Shown: positions 8,558 to 16,024, counted from the first letter of the stretch. The stretch: 26,427 bases of DNA from Hyphomicrobiales bacterium (GCA_024236415.1 JACKKN010000028.1:1-26427); one strand, 5' to 3'. The notes: generated by a model from the letters alone, not told the origin. Numbers and translations: made by a program.

Positions 8558-8585
8558 TTGAACGGACCGGCCCAGGCCATATATG
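8558..8585 (+). promoter_or_regulatory. Candidate promoter for the HpnC-like gene
   Basis: TTGAAC (8558-8563) and TATATG (8580-8585) are separated by 16 bases, about 47 bases before ATG 8632. The -10 region lies inside the perfect palindrome CCATATATGG, which could also serve the divergent minus-strand gene. Both boxes match consensus at four of six positions, so the call is tentative. Confidence 0.35.
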
Positions 8586-8631
8586 GTCCGCTTTCGCCGC
8601 TGGCCCAAGCCCCTTGTGGAGACCCCGCCCC

Positions 8632-9408
8632 ATGACCGGACTCCCGGCCGAAACCGACCTTCTGGCCGACTCCCCCGGCGGCGCGGACGGGCATGGCGGC
8701 GCCTTCCTGCGGGCCCTGGTGGCCGAGCTGGACGCCCTGGCCGACGACCCGGCCGCCGATCCGGCCCGGCGGCGCGCGGGCCTGGAGGCGCGGCGCGCGG
8801 CCCTGGCCGATTCCGGATCGGACCTGTCCCGGGACCTGGCCCACCACGGCATCCCGCCGCAACAGGCGGACCAGTTGGCCCAGGCCCGCCTGCACCGGGC
8901 CGACGGCCTGCGCATCGCCACCTGGGGCGAGCTGCTGGCCCACGCCGGGTATGCTGCCGGGCCGGTGGGCCGCATCCTGCTGTCGTGGGACGGCAACGGC
9001 GACCCGGCGGCGGCGCGGGCCGCCGACGCCCTGTGCGCGGCCCTGTTCGTCCTCGGCCGGGTGGCGGCGGCCAAGACCGACTACACCGGGTTCGACCGAG
9101 TCTTCCTGCCGCAGTCCTATTTCCGCGAGGCCGCGGTGGGCGTCGAACGGCTGGCCGGCGCCACGGCCCAGGGGCAGATCCGCGCCGTGCTGGACCGTGC
9201 CCTGGACGGCGCCGACCGCCTGCTGGCCGAGGCCGCCCCCCTGCCCCGCCTGCTGCGCGGCCGCGCCCGCCGGCGTGCCGCCCGGCGGACCCTGTGCGCC
9301 GCCCGCTGCCTGGCCCGGCGGGTCCGTGCAGGCGACCCGTTCGCCGGCCCCATAACCCTTACCAGGTGGGACCGGCTGCGCTGCGCCGTGGCCGCGGTTT
9401 TGCCGTGA
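8632..9408 (+). CDS. Degenerate HpnC-like squalene synthase homologue
   Basis: The product has 258 residues and resembles HpnC of the hopanoid/squalene pathway, but several key parts are missing. The region AELDALADDPAADPARR (31-47) aligns with the first aspartate motif of HpnC, roughly AADDIADxP, but has Asp-Ala instead of Asp-Asp. ATWGELLAHAGYAAGPVGR (96-114) and AADALCAALFVLGRV (130-144) align well. The second aspartate motif, usually LQDCGxDY, reads VAAAKTDY (144-151), with the first Asp replaced by Ala146. DRVFLPQ (155-161) and LLAEAAPLPRLLR are family-like. The roughly 40 N-terminal residues containing the ENFP signature are absent. It is therefore probably inactive as a synthase, or repurposed. 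ATG 8632 has GGAGA about 10 bases upstream. No hpnD or hpnE is present in the window. Confidence 0.7.
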   Translation: MTGLPAETDLLADSPGGADGHGGAFLRALVAELDALADDPAADPARRRAGLEARRAALADSGSDLSRDLAHHGIPPQQADQLAQARLHRADGLRIATWGELLAHAGYAAGPVGRILLSWDGNGDPAAARAADALCAALFVLGRVAAAKTDYTGFDRVFLPQSYFREAAVGVERLAGATAQGQIRAVLDRALDGADRLLAEAAPLPRLLRGRARRRAARRTLCAARCLARRVRAGDPFAGPITLTRWDRLRCAVAAVLP

Positions 9409-9414
9409 ACGCGC

Positions 9415-9472
9415 GCAACCGCGGGGCCTATTTTAAATTTCACTGATTTTTGCACCGCGGTCCCCTTTAAAT
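9415..9472 (+). repeat. Imperfect direct repeat upstream of sodB
   Basis: Two similar stretches of about 21-23 bases begin at 9415 and 9452. Each contains a CCGCGG core followed by a C/G-rich step and TTTAAAT. They sit 37 bases apart in an unusually AT-rich 129-base gap just before sodB. Their position suggests operator sites, but the binding protein is unknown. Confidence 0.4.
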
Positions 9473-9537
9473 CCACGGCACGAGCCCATAAATTCTGGGC
9501 AGTCGTTTGATTCTAAAGCCACAAGAGGGGAACAGAT

Positions 9538-10137
9538 ATGGCCTTCGAACTTCCCGCCCTGCCCTATGCCAAGGACGCGCTGGAGCCGCACGTCTCCGCC
9601 AACACCCTGGATTTCCATTACGGCAAGCACCACAACACCTATGTGGTCAACCTGAACAACCTGCTGGGCGACGCCGCCGGCAGCAGCCAGGCGGACCTGG
9701 AGCAGGTGATCCGCGACAGCGCCGGCGACCCCGGCAAGGCCGGCGTGTTCAACAACGCCGCCCAGGTGTGGAACCACACCTTCTTCTGGCACAGCATGTC
9801 GCCCAGCGGCGGCGGCGCCCCCTCGGGCGACCTGGCGGCCAAGATCGACGCCGCCTTCGGCTCCCTGGACGGCTTCAAGGAGCAGTTCAAGACCGCGGCC
9901 GTGACCCAGTTCGGCAGCGGCTGGGCCTGGCTGGTGTCCGACGGCGGCGCCCTGAAGGTGGTCAAGACCGCCAACGCCGAGACCCCCCTGACCCAGGGCG
10001 TGACGCCCCTGCTGACCTGTGACGTGTGGGAGCACGCCTACTACCTGGACTACCAGAACCGGCGCCCCGATTTCGTGCAGGCGTTCCTGGACAACCTGGT
10101 CAACTGGGACTTCGCGGCCGCCAATCTGGCCGGCTGA
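9538..10137 (+). CDS. sodB: Superoxide dismutase, Fe type
   Basis: The product has 199 residues and converts superoxide to hydrogen peroxide and oxygen in the cytoplasm. The metal ligands are visible: His27 in LDFHYGKHHNTY, the His of AQVWNHTFFWHSM, and the Asp and His of CDVWEHAYYLDYQNRRPDF. The Gln in NNAAQVWNHTF is at the position typical of Fe enzymes, so Fe is favoured, although cambialistic use cannot be excluded. There is no signal peptide. ATG 9538 follows AGAGGGG with suitable spacing. The gene appears to stand alone: an AT-rich promoter region with a direct repeat lies upstream, and a strong hairpin terminator follows 26 bases after the stop. Confidence 0.98.
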   Translation: MAFELPALPYAKDALEPHVSANTLDFHYGKHHNTYVVNLNNLLGDAAGSSQADLEQVIRDSAGDPGKAGVFNNAAQVWNHTFFWHSMSPSGGGAPSGDLAAKIDAAFGSLDGFKEQFKTAAVTQFGSGWAWLVSDGGALKVVKTANAETPLTQGVTPLLTCDVWEHAYYLDYQNRRPDFVQAFLDNLVNWDFAAANLAG

Positions 10138-10163
10138 CCCCAGGCATTCGAACCACCCGCGAC

Positions 10164-10193
10164 AAGGCCCGGAACCAGTTTTCCGGGCCTTTT
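10164..10193 (+). terminator. Rho-independent terminator of sodB
   Basis: A perfect 11-base-pair stem (10164-10174 with 10181-10191) with a 6-base loop ends in a short T run. It lies 26 bases after the sodB stop. Confidence 0.85.
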
Positions 10194-10195
10194 CC

Positions 10196-10225
10196 TTGAC
10201 TTCCCGCGGCCCGGGCGGGCCTAAT
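10196..10225 (+). promoter_or_regulatory. Candidate promoter for treT
   Basis: TTGACT (10196-10201) and CCTAAT (10220-10225) are separated by 18 bases. They follow directly on the sodB terminator and lie about 76 bases before treT. The -35 box matches five of six consensus bases and the -10 box four. Confidence 0.4.
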
Positions 10226-10301
10226 GGGGCATCGAGTCCGAAACCGGCAGGGGAAAAGAACCGGTGTGGCTCGCCTGTCAAAGACCGCCTGGGGGGCGAA
10301 A

Positions 10302-11519
10302 ATGGACAAGTTTAACTACTCGAAAGCACAGCCCACGGGGCTGCTGCTGCAGGACTACATTTCACTGATCGGCGACGAGGCCGTGGCCCGAATCGCCACC
10401 AAGGCCGGTGCCATGCGCGGCCGTACCGTGCAGCACATCAACGCCACCAAGCACGGTGGCGGCGTGGCGGAAATCCTGCATTCGCTGATTCCGCTGTTCA
10501 ACGACGTGGGCATCGCCGCCCGGTGGGACATCATCCAGGGCACGCCGCCCTTCTATGACGTCACCAAGGCCATGCACAATTTCCTGCAGGGCAAGGATGG
10601 TGACTTCACAGAGGAAGAGTGGAAGCTCTACGAGGACACCAACGCCGGCAACGCCGGCGTGCTGGAGGACTGCGAGGTCACCCTGATCCACGACCCGCAG
10701 CCCCTGCCCCTGGTGCGCGAGCGCAAACCGGGCCAGCGCTGGCTGTGGCGCTGCCACATCGACCTGTCGACCACCAACCGGGCGGTCTGGTCGCGGGCGC
10801 AGCCCTATGTGGACGCCTACGACGGCGCGGTGTTCTCGCTGCCCGCGTACAAGCAGCCGGTGACGCCGCCCATCCGCTACGTCAAGCCGGCCATCAACCC
10901 GTTCCACCCCAAGAACGTGCCCATGGCGCCCGACCAGGCCGAGGCGGTGCTGGACCGCTACAACATCCCGCACGACAAGCCCATCGTCACCCAGGTGTCG
11001 CGGTTCGACCCATGGAAGGACCCGGTGGGGGTGGTCACTGCCTGTAACAAGGCGCGCCAGCAGGTGGACTTCACCCTGGTGATGCTGGGCAACATGGCCG
11101 ACGACGACCCCGAGGGGAAGGTGATCTTCGACCAGGTCAAGGAACTGGCCGACGAGAACACCATCATCTCGGCCGAGGGCGACGACGCCGACCTGGTGAA
11201 CGCCCTGCAGTCCTATTCCGACATCATCATGCAGAAATCCATCCGCGAGGGCTTCGGGCTGACCGTGACCGAGGCCATGTGGAAGGAACGTCCCGTGATC
11301 GGCGGCAAGGTGGACGGCATCGGCGCCCAGATCGAGGACGGGGTCAACGGCTTCCTGGTCTCGTCCGTGGACGAGGCGGCGCAGCGCGTGGTCGAGTTGA
11401 TCGGCGATCAGGCCCTGCGCCGGCGCATCGGCGGCGCGGCGCGGGAAAGCGTGCGCCAGAACTTCCTGCTCAGCCGCCTGCTGGAAGATCACCTGGACTG
11501 GCTGGCCTCGGTCGCCTGA
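10302..11519 (+). CDS. treT: Trehalose synthase, GT4 glycosyltransferase of the TreT type
   Basis: The product has 405 residues. TreT joins the glucose of a nucleotide sugar directly to free glucose to make trehalose, a cytoplasmic compatible solute; the reaction is reversible. TreT-specific stretches are VQHINATKHGGGVAEILHSL near the N-terminus, RWDIIQGTPPFYDVTKAMHN, the CHIDLS block and KPAINPFHPKN. The donor-binding region has VSRFDPWKDPVGV and the GT-B retaining motif EGFGLTVTEAMW (about 315-326), with its two glutamates seven residues apart. I chose ATG 10302, preceded by a G-rich ribosome-binding sequence; an upstream in-frame ATG at 10224 would add 26 basic residues with no family match and falls within the candidate promoter. 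It has its own candidate promoter after the sodB terminator. No other trehalose gene is in the window, and TreT alone is sufficient. Confidence 0.88.
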   Translation: MDKFNYSKAQPTGLLLQDYISLIGDEAVARIATKAGAMRGRTVQHINATKHGGGVAEILHSLIPLFNDVGIAARWDIIQGTPPFYDVTKAMHNFLQGKDGDFTEEEWKLYEDTNAGNAGVLEDCEVTLIHDPQPLPLVRERKPGQRWLWRCHIDLSTTNRAVWSRAQPYVDAYDGAVFSLPAYKQPVTPPIRYVKPAINPFHPKNVPMAPDQAEAVLDRYNIPHDKPIVTQVSRFDPWKDPVGVVTACNKARQQVDFTLVMLGNMADDDPEGKVIFDQVKELADENTIISAEGDDADLVNALQSYSDIIMQKSIREGFGLTVTEAMWKERPVIGGKVDGIGAQIEDGVNGFLVSSVDEAAQRVVELIGDQALRRRIGGAARESVRQNFLLSRLLEDHLDWLASVA

Positions 11520-11540
11520 CCGCGCCGGTTGTTCTCTGCC

Positions 11541-11566
11541 CCGGGGACGGCTCGGGTCGTCCCTGG
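11541..11566. terminator. Hairpin between convergent treT and the Mth938 gene
   Basis: A 9-base-pair stem (11541-11549 with 11558-11566, one G-U pair) has an 8-base loop in the 63-base gap between two convergent genes. Neither side has a convincing T run, so a terminator role is only a guess from position. Confidence 0.3.
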
Positions 11567-11582
11567 CGGTAACCGGAAAACC

Positions 11583-12041
11583 CTATTCCACCGCCAGCAG
11601 GGCCGCGGCCACGTCGCGGCCCTCGGTCAGCAGCACGTTGAAGGTGCGGCAGGCGGCGCCTGTGTCCATCCATTCCAGGACCACGCCGCGGCCGCGCAGG
11701 TCGGCGCGCAGGCCGGCCGGCTCGAGGACGAAGCGCGGGCCGCAGCCCACCAGCAGAATGGCCGCCGCCGCGCCGCCGCCGGCGAACAGGGGCGCCAGGC
11801 TGTCCAGGGTGACGTGGGAGGCATCCTGCGCCGGCCAGGCCTGGCAGCGGTCGGGCCAGACCAGGACCGACCCCTCGTGCACGGCCCCGCCGACGCGGAA
11901 CTGGCCGCCGCCATAGGCGTTGATGACCTGCGATCCCGCCGGGACCGACGGGGTGATGTCCAGACCGGGAATGGGCCTATGCGGCGGGCTCCGCCGCCTC
12001 CTTCTCGTCCTCGCTGCCCGCTCCGCGCGGGCGGCGCACAT
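11583..12041 (-). CDS. Mth938-domain (DUF498) protein, relative of complex I assembly factor NDUFAF3
   Basis: This is a small cytoplasmic protein. The Mth938 domain is clear from LDITPSVPAGSQVINAYGGG through FRVGGAVHEGSVLVWPDRC, then ILLVGCGPRF and a C-terminal GAACRTFNVLLTEGRDVAAA. Human NDUFAF3 belongs to this family and helps build respiratory complex I; the same role here is inference. The gene follows secF, the usual place in alphaproteobacteria. The start is uncertain. The only standard start in frame is ATG 12041, which would add 23 arginine-rich residues, overlap the end of secF by 65 bases and have no ribosome-binding site. Family homology begins near an ATT codon at 11972, just after the secF stop and behind an AGG. 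Translation may be coupled to secF from a rare start. Confidence 0.82.
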   Translation of the reverse strand: MCAARAERAARTRRRRRSPPHRPIPGLDITPSVPAGSQVINAYGGGQFRVGGAVHEGSVLVWPDRCQAWPAQDASHVTLDSLAPLFAGGGAAAAILLVGCGPRFVLEPAGLRADLRGRGVVLEWMDTGAACRTFNVLLTEGRDVAAALLAVE

Positions 12042-12918
12042 TCAGGTATAGGAGCAGCGGCACGGCGACGCAAACGGACGAATAGGTGCCCACCAGCACG
12101 CCCCAGATCATGGCGAAGCTGAAGCCGCTGATCACCTCGCCGCCCAGGAAGTACAGCGCGAACAGGGCCAGCAGGGTGGTCAGGCTGGTCATGACCGTGC
12201 GCGACAGGGTCTCGTTGATGGATACGTTCAGCAGTTCGGGCAGGGTCATGGACTTGTAGCGGCGCAGGTTCTCGCGCACGCGGTCGAACACCACCACCGT
12301 ATCGTTGATGGAGTAGCCGGCGATGGTCAGCACCGCCGCCACGGTGGACAGGTTGAATTCCAGCCCCAGCAGGGAAAAGATGCCGATCGTCGACAGCACG
12401 TCGTGGATCAGGGCGATGACCGCGCCCAGGCCGAACTGCCATTCGAACCGGAACCAGATGTACACCAGGATCGCCAGCATGGCGGCGCCCACGGCATAGA
12501 TGCCGTCCCAGAACAGCTCCTCGCTGACCTTGGGCCCCACCGTCTCGACCCGGCGGTACTCGATGCCCGGGCCCAGGGCGTCCTTCACCTTCTCGACGGC
12601 CGGCTGCTGGGCCTTGTCGCCGCCCGGCTGGGTCTGCACGCGGATCAGCACGTCGTTGGGCGCGCCGAAGGTCTGCAGGTCGACGCTGCCCAGGTCCAGG
12701 TTCGACAGCGTGCTGCGCATGCCGGCGATATCGGCCTTCTGCTGGGTGCGCACCTCGATCAGGATGCCGCCGGTGAAGTCGATGCCGTAGTTCATGCCCT
12801 TGGCGGTGAACAGCCCGATCGAGCACAGCACCAGCAGGGTCGACGCGGCAAAGAAGACCTTCCGCCAGGGAATGAACTGGATCTTGGTATCGACCGGGAT
12901 CAGATGCAGAGTTCGCAT
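11977..12918 (-). CDS. secF: Protein translocase subunit SecF
   Basis: SecF is an inner-membrane partner of SecD that uses the proton-motive force to pull proteins out of the SecYEG channel. The 313 residues have the family layout: a first transmembrane helix (about 21-43), YGIDFTGGILIEVRTQ at the start of the periplasmic domain, then a cluster of five helices. IAGYSINDTVVVFDRVREN and SINETLSRTVMTSLTTLLAL are hallmark transmembrane motifs. The C-terminal tail is acidic and Ala-rich. ATG 12918 follows AGGACC. It starts 9 bases after the secD stop, in a yajC-secD-secF operon, and probably couples to the Mth938 gene. Confidence 0.98.
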   Translation of the reverse strand: MRTLHLIPVDTKIQFIPWRKVFFAASTLLVLCSIGLFTAKGMNYGIDFTGGILIEVRTQQKADIAGMRSTLSNLDLGSVDLQTFGAPNDVLIRVQTQPGGDKAQQPAVEKVKDALGPGIEYRRVETVGPKVSEELFWDGIYAVGAAMLAILVYIWFRFEWQFGLGAVIALIHDVLSTIGIFSLLGLEFNLSTVAAVLTIAGYSINDTVVVFDRVRENLRRYKSMTLPELLNVSINETLSRTVMTSLTTLLALFALYFLGGEVISGFSFAMIWGVLVGTYSSVCVAVPLLLYLNVRRPRGAGSEDEKEAAEPAA

Positions 12919-12927
12919 GGGGCGGTC

Positions 12928-14502
12928 CTAAACCGGAATGGTGCTGGGCTTGGCGCGCCGCAGCCAGAACACGACCATCAGCCGGGTCAGCATGATGGCC
13001 GTGAACATGGACGTGACGATGCCAATGGCCAGGGTCACGGCGAAACCGCGCACGGGGCCCGACCCGAACTGGAACAGCAGCACGGCGGCGATCAGGGTCG
13101 TGACGTTGGCGTCGACGATGGTCTTGATGGCCCGCGAATAGCCGGCGTCCACGGCCGAGATGGGGGTCCGCCCCTGGCGGATCTCCTCGCGGATGCGCTC
13201 GAACACCAGCACGTTGGCGTCCACCGCCATGCCGATGGTCAGCACGATGCCGGCGATGCCGGGCAGGGTCAGGGTCGCCTGCAGCACCGACAGGGAGGCG
13301 CCGATCAGCACCATGTTCACCAGCAGGGCGACGTCGGCGTAGATCCCGAACCGGCCGTAAGTCACCACCATGAACACGATCACGGCCAGCAGGCCGACCA
13401 CGCTGGCGATCTTGCCGGCGGCGATGGAATCGGCGCCCAGGCCCGGCCCCACCGAGCGCTGCTCCAACACCGTGATGGGCGCCGGCAGGGCGCCGGCGCG
13501 CAGCAGCAGCGCCAGGTCGTTGGCCTTCTGCACCGTGAACCCGCCGCTGATCTGGCCGCTGCCGCCCAGGATCGGCTCGCGGATCACCGGCGCGGTGATC
13601 ACCTTCTTGTCCAGCACGATGGCGAAGGGCTTGCCCACGTTGGCCCGGGTCACATCGGCGAACTTCTTGCCGCCCCGGGTGTCGAAGCGGAAATTGACCA
13701 CCGGCTGGCCGTCGCGGGAATCGAAGCCCGGCTGGGCGTCGATCAGGGATTCGCCGCTGACTTCCACCTTCTTCTTGACCAGGTAGGTGCGCGGCCGGCC
13801 GTCGCCCGCGGCGTCGTCGGCGTTGTAGGCCGGCAACAGCATGGCGCCCGGCGGCACGCGGCCGCCGCCCACCGGGCTGGGATCCAGCAGGTGGAAGGTC
13901 ATCTTGGCGCCGGTCTTGAGGATTTCGATCAGGCGCTCGGGGTCCTTGACGCCGGGCACCTGTACCAGCACCCGGTCCTCGCCCTGGCGCTGGATGGTGG
14001 GCTCGCGCGTGCCCATCTCGTCGATGCGGTTGCGGATGATCTCCAGCGACTGCTCGACGGCGCCGACGCGGGCGTTTGACAGCTCCTTCTCGGTCAGGCG
14101 GGCGGTGATGCGGCCGCCCTCCTCGGACAGCTCCAGGGTCGAATCAAGGCCGCGGATCTTTTCCCGTGCCGTCTCCACCTTGGCCGGGTCCTTGACGGTC
14201 ACGGCGACGCCGTTGTCGACCACGCCCAGGCCCTCGTAACGGATGCGCGCCTGGCGCATCTCGACCCGGATGGAGTCGACCAGGGCCTCCAGCCGCTCCT
14301 TGATCACCTCGTCGACGCCGACCTCCAGCAGCAGGTGCGAGCCGCCCTGCAGGTCCAGGCCCAGGCTGATCCGCTGGTGGGGAATCCAGTCCGGCAGGTT
14401 GTCGGTAATCTGCCGGCTGATCAGGTTGGGGGCCAGGAAGACCACGCCCAGGGCGCAGATGGCCAGGACCAGGATCATCTTCCATTTGGCGAAATAGACC
14501 AT
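12928..14502 (-). CDS. secD: Protein translocase subunit SecD
   Basis: SecD is the larger inner-membrane subunit of the SecDF export motor. Its 524 residues are in the normal range for alphaproteobacteria. An N-terminal transmembrane helix (about 9-27) precedes the large periplasmic P1 region, which begins RISLGLDLQGGSHLLLEV. GTREPTIQRQGEDRVLVQVP and the head domain with FAIVLDKKVITAPVI follow. The C-terminal membrane part has GPGLGADSIAAGKIAS, GIAGIVLTIGMAVDANVLVF and ERIREEIRQG, the conserved proton-pathway region. ATG 14502 is preceded by a GGGGGTAGGA stretch. It lies between yajC and secF with short gaps on both sides and has no internal promoter that I can see. Confidence 0.98.
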   Translation of the reverse strand: MVYFAKWKMILVLAICALGVVFLAPNLISRQITDNLPDWIPHQRISLGLDLQGGSHLLLEVGVDEVIKERLEALVDSIRVEMRQARIRYEGLGVVDNGVAVTVKDPAKVETAREKIRGLDSTLELSEEGGRITARLTEKELSNARVGAVEQSLEIIRNRIDEMGTREPTIQRQGEDRVLVQVPGVKDPERLIEILKTGAKMTFHLLDPSPVGGGRVPPGAMLLPAYNADDAAGDGRPRTYLVKKKVEVSGESLIDAQPGFDSRDGQPVVNFRFDTRGGKKFADVTRANVGKPFAIVLDKKVITAPVIREPILGGSGQISGGFTVQKANDLALLLRAGALPAPITVLEQRSVGPGLGADSIAAGKIASVVGLLAVIVFMVVTYGRFGIYADVALLVNMVLIGASLSVLQATLTLPGIAGIVLTIGMAVDANVLVFERIREEIRQGRTPISAVDAGYSRAIKTIVDANVTTLIAAVLLFQFGSGPVRGFAVTLAIGIVTSMFTAIMLTRLMVVFWLRRAKPSTIPV

Positions 14503-14525
14503 GGGCGCGTCCTACCCCCGGGCCG

Positions 14526-14963
14526 TCACTTCTTGCCGCCGAACAGGCCCTTGAGCTTGCCGGCCGGGCCCGCCGGCGCGTCGCCGCCGCCGGTTCCGCC
14601 GTCCTGGCCGTCGGCAGCGGCCTTGTCGTCCTTGGCCGCCGGCGCGGGTTCCGTCTTGGTCAGCACGGCGGCCACGGTGGCGCGCTGGATGCGCACCTTG
14701 ACGCCCTCGGCGATCTCGGCCATCACCTCGTCGTCGTTCACCACCTTGGTCACCGTGGCGATGATGCCGCCACCGGTCACGATCTTGTCGCCGCGCCGAA
14801 TGGTGCCCAGCATCTCCTTGTGCTGCTTCATCTTTTTCTGCTGCGGGCGGATCAGCAGGAAGTAGAAAACGACGAAGATGAGGATCAGCGGCAGCAGCGC
14901 CTCCAATCCCCCGGCACCGCCGCCGCCGCCGGCGGCCTGGGCATATGCTGGCGAAACGAACAT
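14526..14963 (-). CDS. yajC: Preprotein translocase subunit YajC
   Basis: This is a 145-residue inner-membrane accessory of SecDF. A short Ala/Gly-rich N-terminus (FVSPAYAQAAGGGGGAGG) leads to one transmembrane helix (about 22-40) and then the family signature LIRPQQKKMKQHKEML. GDKIVTGGGIIATVTKV and VKVRIQRATVAAVL complete the conserved core. A low-complexity tail rich in Ala, Gly and Asp ends in KLKGLFGGKK. ATG 14963 has AGGAG 7 bases upstream. It is the first gene of the operon, with a good promoter about 57 bases upstream, and is divergent from the DUF815 ATPase. Confidence 0.97.
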   Translation of the reverse strand: MFVSPAYAQAAGGGGGAGGLEALLPLILIFVVFYFLLIRPQQKKMKQHKEMLGTIRRGDKIVTGGGIIATVTKVVNDDEVMAEIAEGVKVRIQRATVAAVLTKTEPAPAAKDDKAAADGQDGGTGGGDAPAGPAGKLKGLFGGKK

Positions 14964-15019
14964 GCCAAACTCCTCAATAAAAACAGGGTCCCCGGCGCCA
15001 TCCGGCGGGGGACTGCGGG

Positions 15020-15047
15020 ACTATACCCACCTGACGGTTGATTGCAA
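15020..15047 (-). promoter_or_regulatory. Probable promoter of yajC-secD-secF
   Basis: On the minus strand, TTGCAA (15042-15047) and TATAGT (15020-15025) are separated by 16 bases. The -10 box matches five of six consensus bases. It lies about 57 bases before the yajC start. Confidence 0.5.
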
Positions 15048-15088
15048 ACGCAAAGCGCCGCGCCGCCCGGGGCGCGGGGGATAGATCA

Positions 15089-15117
15089 TTGCATTCCGGA
15101 AACATCCCGCCCATAAC
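15089..15117 (+). promoter_or_regulatory. Candidate promoter of the DUF815 ATPase gene
   Basis: TTGCAT (15089-15094) and CATAAC (15112-15117) have a 17-base spacing, 36 bases before the ATG. Each box matches four of six consensus positions, so this is tentative. Confidence 0.35.
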
Positions 15118-15152
15118 CACGATTTAGCCCGACCAGCGGAACCTGCAAGCCC

Positions 15153-16022
15153 ATGACCGACGAATTGAGCACCGGGGAATTCGCCCCCCTTCTCGCCCGC
15201 ATCGCCGACGCGCTGGAGCGCCTGGCACCGCCCGGGCCCGGCCGGGTCGACCTGGACGGCGCCGACGCCTTCGTCTGGCATGCCGAGGGCGGCCGCCTGG
15301 AACCGGTGTACAAGGTCAACCGGGTGGAGCTGGACCTGCTGCGCGGCATCGACCGCCAGATCGACATCCTGCTGGACAACACGCGCCGCTTCGCCCGCGG
15401 CCTGCCGGCCAACAACGCCCTGCTGTGGGGGGCGCGGGGCACGGGCAAGAGCAGCCTGGTCAAGGCCGTGCACGCCCAGATCAACGCCGACGCCCCGGGC
15501 AGCCTGGTGCTGGTGGAGATCCACCGCGAGGACATCCCCTCCCTGCCCCGCCTGCTGCAGGCCATGAAGCGCAGCGACCGGCGCTGCGTCCTTTTCTGCG
15601 ACGACCTGTCCTTCGACGGCCAGGACGCCGCCTACAAGTCCCTGAAGGCGGTGCTGGAGGGCGGCATCGAGGGCCGGCCCGCCAACGTGGTCTTCTATGC
15701 CACCTCCAACCGCCGCCACCTGATGCCCCGGGACATGATCGAGAACGAGCGTTCGACCGCCATCAACCCGGCCGAGGCGGTGGAGGAGAAGGTCTCGCTC
15801 AGCGACCGTTTCGGCCTGTGGCTGGGGTTCCACAACTGCGACCAGGAGACCTACTTCGCCATCGTCGAGGCCTACGCCGGCCGCTTCGGCCTGGACCTGG
15901 ACCGCGACACCCTGCGCGCCGAGGCCAACGAATGGTCGGTCACCCGCGGCGCCCGCTCGGGCCGGGTCGCCTGGCAGTACATCCAGGACCTGGCCGGGCG
16001 CCTGGGCAAGGGCCTGGACTGA
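15153..16022 (+). CDS. DUF815-family AAA ATPase
   Basis: The product has 289 residues and is a cytoplasmic P-loop ATPase. After a variable N-terminus comes YKVNRVELDLLRGIDRQID, then a Walker A motif GARGTGKSSLVKA (about 92-104). CVLFCDDLSFDGQD (about 145-158) is the Walker B region, and VVFYATSNRRHLMPRDMI is the sensor-1 region. EEKVSLSDRFGLWLGF resembles an arginine-finger segment, and the C-terminal lid ends in the GARSGRVAWQYIQDLAG stretch. These match the DUF815 group of uncharacterised AAA proteins. Its place divergent from yajC is common in alphaproteobacteria; the biochemical role is unknown. ATG 15153 has only a weak ribosome-binding site (GGAAC). The stop is two bases from the end of convergent trkH. 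Confidence 0.92.
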   Translation: MTDELSTGEFAPLLARIADALERLAPPGPGRVDLDGADAFVWHAEGGRLEPVYKVNRVELDLLRGIDRQIDILLDNTRRFARGLPANNALLWGARGTGKSSLVKAVHAQINADAPGSLVLVEIHREDIPSLPRLLQAMKRSDRRCVLFCDDLSFDGQDAAYKSLKAVLEGGIEGRPANVVFYATSNRRHLMPRDMIENERSTAINPAEAVEEKVSLSDRFGLWLGFHNCDQETYFAIVEAYAGRFGLDLDRDTLRAEANEWSVTRGARSGRVAWQYIQDLAGRLGKGLD

Positions 16023-16024
16023 CC

